From NCBI GenBank assembly GCA_045588185.1, contig JAZNDR010000089.1, positions 1 to 14,635 on the forward strand: a DNA stretch of 14,635 bases. Direction: 5' to 3'. The notes under the pieces are model-generated. The model did not search any database and was not told the origin of the DNA. It saw only the letters and a program-made list of their open reading frames with translations. A program made the translations under genes and the position numbers. Source of the DNA: Scatosoma sp045588185 (GTDB lineage Bacteria > Bacillota > Clostridia > Christensenellales > Borkfalkiaceae). This document shows positions 7,169-12,452 of the stretch, piece after piece; position 1 is the stretch's first letter; each line of letters starts with the position of its first letter.

Positions 7169-7209
7169 GATAAATAATTACCCGCTTTTTTCGGGAATTT
7201 TTACCTTTT

Positions 7210-8124
7210 TTATCCCTTTATATCGATTATCTTCCCGTTTGCAAGCTCCGCAGTGAAATAATCCACTTCGAAAAGCCGTTCTTTCTTTTTACGCACTAAC
7301 CCGCAAACACACGGGTTTTCCGTAACCGTTACGGCAACGAAATTCCCCAAAAACGAACGAATATCCTCTGCCTTTGGGCGAAGCTCATCTGAAAGAAATT
7401 CGGCGTATTCTACGCCTAGCAACACGCTTTCAAAAAAGGCGTAGGGGATAAGTTCTGCGCGGATTTGCGCCTTGTCCGTTTCCCCGTTTTGCGTGCGCGC
7501 CTGTTTTAAAATAAAATCTGTGCGGGAACAGCTATTTTCTGTCAGCGAATACGTACATTCGGCGATTCGCCCAAGGGAATCGGAAAGGGGAAGAACGACC
7601 TTTAACACGCCGTTTTCCGTTTCGTGAGAGAGTACTTTTTCCATAAAAAGGCAGTCGCCCGTTTGTGTAAATACCGCAAGCATATCGGGAGCGCGGAGAA
7701 GGACGAGCCCGCTTTCAAAAGAGATTTCGCAAGAGGTAAACGACGGGGACAGAGGGGCGACGAAGAAGCCGTGCGGGGATTGCAGGGAAAGCTGGATTTC
7801 GCCCTGCTGAAAGACGGTGGCAAGGCAACCGTTTTCTTGGCGTTGCGCTACCGCGCGAAGGGTGTGGTCGAGGGGGGCGAAGCCGTGGGCGTAAACGGCG
7901 ATAGCGTCTTTGAGTAAGTAAATATCGCAACCCGTCGGGGGTTCAAAGCGGATATTCTCGGTAAGGAAAAAAGAAACGGGCTGGGCGTTTTCGGGGGAAA
8001 ATCGGACGAAGAGTTTATCTTTGAGGGAGATTTCGGCGAAGCGTTCGAAGCCGTCCGTGATTCCGAAATACGCGTCGTTTAAAGTGAGCGCGCACGGGCG
8101 CGAGGATAAAAAATAGATTTTCAT
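7210..8124 (-). CDS. Hypothetical protein, predicted cytoplasmic and beta-rich (304 aa)
   Basis: I do not recognise this family with certainty. It has no signal peptide or TM segment. The sequence is rich in alternating hydrophobic strands (for example SFFLTENIRFEPPTGCDIYLLKDAIAVYA), suggesting repeated beta structure over residues 1-200. A more mixed C-terminal part (about 210-304) includes KAQIRAELIPYAFFESVLLGVEYAEFL, which looks helical. No catalytic motif stands out. Codon use resembles its neighbours. The start at 8124 has no visible Shine-Dalgarno site, and a promoter-like pair ends one base before it, so the true start is uncertain. It diverges from the HTH gene. A GC-rich hairpin follows its stop. 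Confidence 0.75.
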   Translation of the reverse strand: MKIYFLSSRPCALTLNDAYFGITDGFERFAEISLKDKLFVRFSPENAQPVSFFLTENIRFEPPTGCDIYLLKDAIAVYAHGFAPLDHTLRAVAQRQENGCLATVFQQGEIQLSLQSPHGFFVAPLSPSFTSCEISFESGLVLLRAPDMLAVFTQTGDCLFMEKVLSHETENGVLKVVLPLSDSLGRIAECTYSLTENSCSRTDFILKQARTQNGETDKAQIRAELIPYAFFESVLLGVEYAEFLSDELRPKAEDIRSFLGNFVAVTVTENPCVCGLVRKKKERLFEVDYFTAELANGKIIDIKG

Positions 8125-8153
8125 AGTATATCGTATTCTTTTTTTTGTGTAAA
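8125..8153 (-). promoter_or_regulatory. Promoter-like pair abutting the 304-residue gene
   Basis: On minus, TTTACA (8153-8148), a 17-base spacer and TATACT (8130-8125) end directly at the annotated ATG (8124-8122). A transcript from here would begin inside the first codons. Either the promoter is false, or translation starts elsewhere. Confidence 0.45.
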
Positions 8154-8215
8154 AAGTATAAAATGAGAAAATTTGTCAATAATCACTGTGAAAATCGTTA
8201 TCGGAGGATAATTAT

Positions 8216-8854
8216 ATGAATAAAATCAACGGTTACACGGAAGAGGAAGCGAAGAGCTTGGTGGAATTTATCAAAGAGGGCAAAAGCAAGGGTAAAACGC
8301 TTACTTACCTGTTCGAAACTTACGGTGCGGCGCGCGGTCGGGCAAAGGGCAGTGTGCGTAATTATTATTACGCATTGATGAAAAACGAGAAGCAGGACGA
8401 ACGGATCGTGAAGCTTTTAGACGGGTCGAAGCTGTCCGTTGAAAAGATCCGCGAATTTACCGAAGAGGAAACGGACGCCGCGATAAGGAGTATTCTCGCG
8501 GAAAAGAGCAAGGGGTTATCCGTTCGCCGTGCGATATTTCAGTTGTCGAAAGGGGACGATAAATTGATGCTCCGTCTGCAAAATAAGTACCGCAACACTT
8601 TAAAGAAAGACCCCAAGCGCATTGCCGCGCTTGCGCTGGAAATGGGTTTGACGGATGAAGCGGAACAGTTACAGCACCGCGCAAACGGCGGGGAGAAGCC
8701 CCGTATGCCCGACCGTGAATTTTTACGCCGTCGGCTGGAAAACGAAATCAATTCATTATACGATAGACTGGCGCAAACGCTGAAAGCGGAAAACGAACGG
8801 CTGCGCGCGGAAAACGCCCGTTTACGGGAAGAGAATAAGGCGAAAAAAGCATAA
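8216..8854 (+). CDS. Tandem Myb/SANT-like HTH protein with C-terminal coiled coil
   Basis: This 212-residue protein has two similar helical modules. The first (about 6-57, YTEEEAKSLVEFIKEGKSKGKT, ending in GRAKGSVRNYYYAL) and the second (about 80-132, FTEEETDAAIRSILAEKSKGLS, ending in LQNKYRNTLKKDP) both follow the bacterial Myb-like pattern seen in the Bacillus prespore regulator RsfA. A helix ends in a leucine-zipper-like tail (about 180-212, LKAENERLRAENARLREEN), suggesting a dimer. The likely role is DNA binding, perhaps as a transcription factor; targets are unknown. GGAGG (8203-8207) lies eight bases before the ATG. No strong promoter is visible; a TATAAA at 8157 lacks a good -35 box. 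A terminator follows directly. The RsfA comparison is from memory and based on pattern, not alignment. Confidence 0.78.
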   Translation: MNKINGYTEEEAKSLVEFIKEGKSKGKTLTYLFETYGAARGRAKGSVRNYYYALMKNEKQDERIVKLLDGSKLSVEKIREFTEEETDAAIRSILAEKSKGLSVRRAIFQLSKGDDKLMLRLQNKYRNTLKKDPKRIAALALEMGLTDEAEQLQHRANGGEKPRMPDREFLRRRLENEINSLYDRLAQTLKAENERLRAENARLREENKAKKA

Positions 8855-8860
8855 AAAAAG

Positions 8861-8895
8861 GAAGTCGGGAAGTGTTTTCCCGACTTCGCTTTTTA
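8861..8895 (+). terminator. Bidirectional terminator between the HTH gene and the YtxH-like gene
   Basis: GAAGTCGGGAA (8861-8871) pairs with TTCCCGACTTC (8877-8887). GCTTTTTATTT follows on plus and CTTTTTTTATGC on minus, so both convergent genes can end here. The T-tract on plus overlaps the stop codon of the minus gene. Confidence 0.85.
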
Positions 8896-9147
8896 TTTGG
8901 CTTGCGTTGTTTTTTTGACTTTGGCTTTGACCTTATCGACGCCTTCTTTAACCGTTTCCTTAACGGCGTCCGTTGCTTTTTCGGCATTTTCTTCCATCGC
9001 CTGTATTTTTTCGTCCATTAGTTCGTCCAGTTTATTTTGGACTTCCTCTTGGCTTTTGCGTACCAGCGTACGCATTTTGTAATTGTTGGTAACGAGCAAC
9101 GCGCCGCCCAAACAGCCGAGCGCAAGCCCGATCGCAAATTTTTCCAT
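8893..9147 (-). CDS. Small YtxH-like membrane-anchored protein (84 aa)
   Basis: An N-terminal glycine-rich TM helix (about residues 3-20, FAIGLALGCLGGALLV) is followed by a long charged, amphipathic helix of about 60 residues rich in Lys, Glu and Ala (AMEENAEKATDAVKETVKEGVDKVKAKVKKTTQAK). This layout is typical of YtxH-domain and gas-vesicle-like stress proteins of Firmicutes, whose function is poorly known. The helical tail probably lies in the cytoplasm, with a basic C-terminus that could touch membrane or nucleic acid. AAGGAG lies seven bases before the ATG. The gene is convergent with the HTH gene and divergent from ruvX. Confidence 0.8.
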   Translation of the reverse strand: MEKFAIGLALGCLGGALLVTNNYKMRTLVRKSQEEVQNKLDELMDEKIQAMEENAEKATDAVKETVKEGVDKVKAKVKKTTQAK

Positions 9148-9208
9148 AGATATTCTCCTTGGAGGATAAAACCTCTTTTATACGGACAGTATGTGAAAAA
9201 ATTTTTTA

Positions 9209-9235
9209 ATTATACCTATGAAAAATATATGCAAA
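9209..9235 (-). promoter_or_regulatory. Possible promoter of the YtxH-like gene
   Basis: On minus, a perfect TATAAT (9214-9209) follows a weak -35-like TTTGCA (9235-9230) at a short 15-base spacing. It is back to back with the ruvX promoter. The -10 box is convincing; the -35 box is not. Confidence 0.45.
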
Positions 9236-9238
9236 CGA

Positions 9239-9267
9239 TAGACGGCGCGCCCGTTTTGTGGTATAAT
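9239..9267 (+). promoter_or_regulatory. Extended -10 promoter of ruvX, predicting a leaderless mRNA
   Basis: TAGACG (9239-9244), a 17-base spacer and TATAAT (9262-9267) preceded by TGG (an extended -10). Only six bases separate the -10 box from the ATG at 9274, so transcription should start at or within a base or two of the A of the start codon. No Shine-Dalgarno site is present. Confidence 0.8.
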
Positions 9268-9273
9268 ATCGGT

Positions 9274-10035
9274 ATGATAAAAAAACGAGCGATAGCCTTC
9301 GATATAGGCGACAAACGGATCGGCGTGGCGATATCCGACCCCTTTAACGAATACGCAATGCCCTGCGAAACTTACTTCCGTACCCGAAATTTTGAAACGG
9401 ACGTTTCCGCGATTGCAAACATTGCAAAAGAGCGCGGCGTCGGCGTGATCGTGTGCGGTATGCCCGTGAACTTCGACGGCACGGAAAGCGTGCAGACGGT
9501 GAAAACGCGGGATTTTATTGAGGCGTTAAAGCAAAGAACCGACTTGCCTGTGGAAATCGAGGACGAACGCTTTACCACCATGCAAGCGCGGGAAACGCAG
9601 ATTATGGGCGGAATAAAGCGGGACGATAGAAAAAAGACGATAGATTCGATTGCCGCCTCGTATATCCTCGAAAGCTGGCTTGCCCGTGAGAAAATCAAAG
9701 AAAAAAAGGAGAAAGAAATGAAAAACGAAGAAATGATGAACGAATACGACGAAGAAGAGCGTATCATTGAATTAGAGGACGACGAGGGCAATATCGAAAA
9801 ATTCCTGCATATCGCGACCATTGAATACAAGGGCGCGATGTATTGCGTATTCCAAAAAGCCGAGCCCGAAACGGAAGAGGAAGAGGACGAAGTGGTTATT
9901 TTCCAGCTCGACCAAGAAAACGAAATGCTTTTACCCTTGGAAGACGAACAGCTTTTAGACGAGGTGTTTGCGGAGTTCGCGCATCAGTACGAGGATTTCG
10001 AAAACGCCGACGAAGCGATGAGCCTCGATCAGTAA
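9274..10035 (+). CDS. ruvX: RuvX/YqgF Holliday-junction resolvase-like nuclease fused to a DUF1292 (YrzB) domain
   Basis: This 253-residue protein has two parts. Residues 1-143 are a YqgF/RuvX RNase H-fold domain: AFDIGDKRIGVAISDP with the catalytic-type Asp, IVCGMPVNFDGTES, DERFTTMQA and KKTIDSIAASYILESWL. YqgF proteins are linked to 16S rRNA 3'-end maturation and to Holliday-junction resolution. After a Lys/Glu-rich linker, residues 164-253 are an acidic DUF1292 domain (IIELEDDEGNIEKFLHIATIEYKGAMYCVFQ, ending in acidic helices). In most Firmicutes these are two adjacent genes (yrrK, yrzB). Here no stop codon separates them, although a Shine-Dalgarno site and ATG remain at the junction (9707-9720). 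The start at 9274 is set by the family N-terminus; the open frame runs upstream to 9037 but that part is noncoding-like and covers the promoter. Confidence 0.9.
   Translation: MIKKRAIAFDIGDKRIGVAISDPFNEYAMPCETYFRTRNFETDVSAIANIAKERGVGVIVCGMPVNFDGTESVQTVKTRDFIEALKQRTDLPVEIEDERFTTMQARETQIMGGIKRDDRKKTIDSIAASYILESWLAREKIKEKKEKEMKNEEMMNEYDEEERIIELEDDEGNIEKFLHIATIEYKGAMYCVFQKAEPETEEEEDEVVIFQLDQENEMLLPLEDEQLLDEVFAEFAHQYEDFENADEAMSLDQ
9718..10035 (+). CDS. Possible internal start producing a stand-alone DUF1292 protein
   Basis: AGGAG (9707-9711) lies six bases before the ATG at 9718, in frame with ruvX. Starting here gives a 105-residue acidic protein matching the size of separate YrzB/DUF1292 proteins. 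It may be made in addition to the full fusion. DUF1292 function is unknown. This is inferred from signal quality and family gene order; no direct evidence of initiation is visible. Confidence 0.5.
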   Translation: MKNEEMMNEYDEEERIIELEDDEGNIEKFLHIATIEYKGAMYCVFQKAEPETEEEEDEVVIFQLDQENEMLLPLEDEQLLDEVFAEFAHQYEDFENADEAMSLDQ

Positions 10036-10050
10036 CAAATCAACAAGGAA

Positions 10051-10079
10051 AGCGGCGGGATAACCGCCGCTCTTTTTTT
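10051..10079 (+). terminator. Intrinsic terminator after ruvX-DUF1292
   Basis: AGCGGCGG (10051-10058) pairs with CCGCCGCT (10064-10071) around GATAA, followed by C and seven T residues. Confidence 0.9.
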
Positions 10080-10137
10080 ATGCGCTTAAAAATATATAAA
10101 ATTCCCAAAAAAAACCGCGAAAACGCTGTAAAATAGC

Positions 10138-10166
10138 TTGCATTCGCTTGCTTGATATGGTAAAAT
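10138..10166 (+). promoter_or_regulatory. Extended -10 promoter of the rpsB-tsf operon
   Basis: TAAAAT (10161-10166) preceded by TGG, with a weak TTGCAT (10138-10143) at 17 bases. The predicted start near 10173 leaves a leader of about 110 bases. Ribosomal-protein operons often have autoregulatory leaders; here I see only short possible stems (TCCG/CGGA around 10211-10234, CACA/TGTG around 10183-10199) and no clear terminator. Confidence 0.65.
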
Positions 10167-10283
10167 AATATAGCTAAAAATTCACACTCGCTCATTGTGC
10201 GTATTCCGTGTCCGTAAAATCTTTCAATGCGGATAAAGTTACGAGCCAACACAAGGCGGGGAGGTAAAACGGAGGTTTGAATT

Positions 10284-11057
10284 ATGGCAGTTATTACTAT
10301 GAAACAGCTCTTGGAAGCTGGCGTACACTTCGGTCATCAGACGAGAAAGTGGAATCCCAAAATGAAGAAGTATATCTTCGCGGCAAGAAACGATATTCAC
10401 ATTATCGACTTGCAGGTTACGGCGAACCTTATCGAAGAGGCTTACGCGTTCGTATGCGAAAGCGTAAAAGCGGGTAAATCCGTCCTTTTCGTAGGTACGA
10501 AGAAGCAGGCGCAGGACGCTATCAAGGAAGAAGCGGAAAGATGCGGCATGTACTACGTCAACAATCGTTGGCTTGGCGGCTGCCTTACCAACTTCAAGAC
10601 CATGAGAAGCCGTGTAGAACGCCTTGAAAAGCTGGAAGCTATGGAAGCAAACGGCGACTTCGACCTTTTGCCTAAGAAAGAAGTTATGCTCTTGAAGAAA
10701 GAAATGGGCAAGTTGCAGGCGAACCTTGGCGGTATCAAGACCATGAAGTCTATGCCCGGCGTTATGTTCGTGGTTGACCCCCACAACGAAGACATCGCTA
10801 TCAAGGAAGCGAAGAAGCTTGGTATCAAGATCGTCGCGATCACCGACACCAACTGCGACCCCGACGAAATCGACTACGTTATCCCCGGTAACGACGACGC
10901 TATCCGCGCAATCAAATTGATTTCTTCCGTAATTGCAAACGCGGTTATTGAAGCAAACCAAGGCGAAGAAGCGTTGGTTGCAGAAGAAGTAGCGGAAGAA
11001 GCAGCTGAACCCGCTTCCATCGAAGAAGTAGTAGCGGCAACAGAAGAAAACGCGTAA
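10284..11057 (+). CDS. rpsB: 30S ribosomal protein S2
   Basis: This 257-residue protein is full length for bacterial S2. It starts with the usual MKQLLEAGVHFGHQTRKWNPKMKKYIF and keeps the family segments FVGTKKQAQDAIKEEA, YYVNNRWLGGCLTNFKTM and PGVMFVVDPHNEDIAIKEAKKLGIKIVAITDTNCDPDEIDYVIPGNDDAIRAI. S2 binds late on the 30S subunit between head and body. After residue 225 the C-terminus is a long Glu/Ala-rich acidic tail, a common lineage-specific extension. GGAGGT (10271-10276) lies seven bases before the ATG. It is first in an operon with tsf, the conserved bacterial order. Codons are more biased than in neighbouring accessory genes (for example frequent AAG, CTT, TTC), as expected for high expression. 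Confidence 0.99.
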   Translation: MAVITMKQLLEAGVHFGHQTRKWNPKMKKYIFAARNDIHIIDLQVTANLIEEAYAFVCESVKAGKSVLFVGTKKQAQDAIKEEAERCGMYYVNNRWLGGCLTNFKTMRSRVERLEKLEAMEANGDFDLLPKKEVMLLKKEMGKLQANLGGIKTMKSMPGVMFVVDPHNEDIAIKEAKKLGIKIVAITDTNCDPDEIDYVIPGNDDAIRAIKLISSVIANAVIEANQGEEALVAEEVAEEAAEPASIEEVVAATEENA

Positions 11058-11069
11058 CGAAAAATAACG

Positions 11070-11096
11070 CTCGTCCGATTGTCTTAATCGGACGAG
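11070..11096 (+). other. Intercistronic hairpin between rpsB and tsf
   Basis: CTCGTCCGATT (11070-11080) pairs perfectly with AATCGGACGAG (11086-11096) around GTCTT. No T-tract follows, so it is not an intrinsic terminator. It may stabilise the rpsB message end or set the ratio of the two products. Confidence 0.75.
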
Positions 11097-11131
11097 AATT
11101 TCAAAAATAAAGACAAGAGGAGAAAACAATT

Positions 11132-12022
11132 ATGGCATTTACCGCAAAAGACGTAATGGCGCTCCGCGAAAAGACGGGCGCAGGCGTAATGGACTGCAAA
11201 AGAGCATTGACGGACGCTGACGGCGATATGGCGAAAGCGGCTGACTTGTTGAGAGAAAGAGGTATTGCGAAGGCAGATAAAAAGGCTTCCCGTATCGCGG
11301 CGGAAGGTATCGTCGCTTGCTACGTAGAAGGCAAAACGGGCGTGTTGATCGAAGTCAACTGCGAATCCGACTTCGTTGCAAAGAACCCTCAATTTAGCGA
11401 AATCGCTACGGAAGTTGCAAAGGTTATCGTAAAAGAAAACCCCGCAAACGTAGAAGCGTTGCTTGGCTGTGCTTGCGCAGAAGGCAATGTTGAAGAATAT
11501 TTGAAGAGCAAAATCGCAATTATCGGTGAGAAGATTGCGGTAAGAAGATTCGTTCGTTACGAATCCGAAGGTTTCCTTGAAAGCTATATCCACCTCGGCG
11601 GCAAGCTGGGTGTAATGCTGGATATGGGTTGCGAAGCAAACGACGCCGTAAAGGAAGTAGCACACGATATTACCCTTCAAATCGCATTCACGAAGCCCGC
11701 ATATCTTACGAAAGACGAAGTTTCGGCAGAAACGCTTGAAAAGGAAAAGGCAGTATTGAAGCAACAAGCAATGAACGAAGGCAAGCCCGAAGCAATCGCA
11801 GAAAAGATGGTAATGGGCAGAATCAAGAAGTTCTACGAAGAGAACTGCTTGTTAGAGCAAGCGTTCATCAAGGACGATTCGAAGAAAGTAAGCGACCTGT
11901 TGAAAGGCGCAAACGCTTCGATCGCGAAGTTCGCATTTTTTGTCATGGGCGAAGGTCTTGAAAAGAAGAGCGAAGATTTAAGCGAAGAAGTAGCAAAACA
12001 AGTAGCTGCAATGAAGAACTAA
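11132..12022 (+). CDS. tsf: Elongation factor Ts
   Basis: This 296-residue protein is full length for EF-Ts, the guanine nucleotide exchange factor that regenerates EF-Tu-GTP. The N-terminal UBA-like domain carries VMALREKTGAGVMDCKRAL. The core follows with KADKKASRIAAEGIV, VLIEVNCESDFVAKN (the TDFVA-like EF-Tu-contacting motif), IGEKIAVRRFVRYE and HLGGKLGVMLDM, then a coiled-coil region and a C-terminal helix. GAGGAG (11117-11122) lies nine bases before the ATG. It is cotranscribed with rpsB, 74 bases upstream, across a non-terminating hairpin. A strong terminator follows. Confidence 0.99.
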   Translation: MAFTAKDVMALREKTGAGVMDCKRALTDADGDMAKAADLLRERGIAKADKKASRIAAEGIVACYVEGKTGVLIEVNCESDFVAKNPQFSEIATEVAKVIVKENPANVEALLGCACAEGNVEEYLKSKIAIIGEKIAVRRFVRYESEGFLESYIHLGGKLGVMLDMGCEANDAVKEVAHDITLQIAFTKPAYLTKDEVSAETLEKEKAVLKQQAMNEGKPEAIAEKMVMGRIKKFYEENCLLEQAFIKDDSKKVSDLLKGANASIAKFAFFVMGEGLEKKSEDLSEEVAKQVAAMKN

Positions 12023-12040
12023 CGGTTCAAAAACCGTAAC

Positions 12041-12071
12041 CCCCTGCGGACACCCCCGCAGGGGATTTTTT
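12041..12071 (+). terminator. Intrinsic terminator of the rpsB-tsf operon
   Basis: CCCCTGCGG (12041-12049) pairs with CCGCAGGGG (12056-12064) around ACACCC, followed by A and six T residues. Confidence 0.92.
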
Positions 12072-12089
12072 AATGCGTAATGGCGGTAT

Positions 12090-12208
12090 AGTTAGAAGTC
12101 AAGAAACTTAGTTTCTTGCGGAGTGCAGAGGCAGAGCCTTTGCGCCTCGACGGCAGTCGCGCCCAAAGGGCGTTACAGCCCCACAAAAGCAAAACGCAGT
12201 TTTGCGCT
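12090..12208 (+). repeat. Hairpin-array repeat, left copy (inverted relative to right copy)
   Basis: About 120 bases made of five consecutive short hairpins: CAAGAAACT/AGTTTCTTG (12100-12118), GCAGAGGC/GCCTTTGC (12125-12143), CGAC/GTCG (12148-12159), CGCCC/GGGCG (12160-12172) and GCAAAAC/GTTTTGC (12189-12205). The block is repeated in inverted orientation at 14320-14441 with roughly 90% identity by eye. It lies between the tsf terminator and the promoter of the leucine-rich-repeat gene. No open reading frame of note is inside it. Confidence 0.9.
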
Positions 12209-12231
12209 AAAAATATATCTTCTAAAAACTA

Positions 12232-12260
12232 TTGACAAAGTATGCCAAAAGTGGTAGAAT
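12232..12260 (+). promoter_or_regulatory. SigA promoter of the leucine-rich-repeat lipoprotein gene
   Basis: TTGACA (12232-12237), a 17-base spacer and TAGAAT (12255-12260) with an upstream TGG. The predicted start near 12266-12267 coincides with the first base of the structured leader's closing stem. Confidence 0.87.
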
Positions 12261-12265
12261 AAAAA

Positions 12266-12377
12266 TGCAACATAATTAAATATTTTGCTTGAAACGAGTA
12301 TATACTTCTTTGGTAGGGGTGTATCTTTTTCGCGTTACAATCTTGTTTCAAGTGATTGATAATTTAATTGTGTTGCA
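12266..12377 (+). ncRNA. Structured 5' leader RNA (possible riboswitch or attenuator sensor), class not recognised
   Basis: A 16-bp closing stem with one G-U pair joins 12266-12281 to 12362-12377. After a 6/9-base internal loop, CTTGAAAC (12288-12295) pairs with GTTTCAAG (12345-12352). Inside, ATATAC (12300-12305) can pair with GTGTAT (12319-12324). The apical part, 12306-12344, includes TTGGTAGGGG and CGCGTTACAA. It begins at the predicted transcription start and is followed by a terminator. I checked it from memory against T-box, purine, SAM, c-di-GMP, preQ1, fluoride and guanidine patterns and saw no match. Confidence 0.65.
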
Positions 12378-12419
12378 GCAAAGCGAAAATACATTTTTAC
12401 AGATGTCGTTTCGTTTTGC
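12378..12419 (+). promoter_or_regulatory. Candidate antiterminator pairing
   Basis: GCAAAGCGAAA (12378-12388) can pair with TTTCGTTTTGC (12409-12419) over 11 base pairs with one G-U. This uses up the 5' arm and loop of the terminator at 12403-12435, so the two folds exclude each other. The 5' strand begins at the base following the closing stem of the leader, which could allow stacking on it. Confidence 0.6.
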
Positions 12420-12435
12420 GAAGCGACATTTTTTT
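12403..12435 (+). terminator. Leader terminator (attenuator) before the LRR lipoprotein gene
   Basis: ATGTCGTTTCG (12403-12413) pairs with CGAAGCGACAT (12419-12429) over 11 base pairs with one G-U and a TTTTG loop, followed by a T-tract through 12435. The Shine-Dalgarno site GGAGGG starts five bases later (12440), so most transcripts may stop before the gene unless the hairpin is prevented. Confidence 0.85.
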
Positions 12436-12452
12436 ATTTGGAGGGTTTTCTT

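Noticed and set aside
8155..8179. TTGACA and TATACT on minus upstream of the 304-residue gene
   Set aside because: The spacing of 13 bases is too short for a SigA promoter.
9037..9273. Upstream extension of the ruvX frame
   Set aside because: It overlaps the divergent YtxH-like gene and the ruvX promoter, and the RuvX family N-terminus begins at 9274.
12265..12279. Leader peptide ATG at the start of the LRR transcript
   Set aside because: It encodes only four codons before a stop, lies at the predicted transcription start and has no ribosome-binding site.
12266..12377. T-box or 6S RNA identity for the leader
   Set aside because: No T-box antiterminator bulge or specifier features are seen. 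The structured part is shorter, and its bubble smaller, than in typical 6S RNA. It was left as an unrecognised structure.
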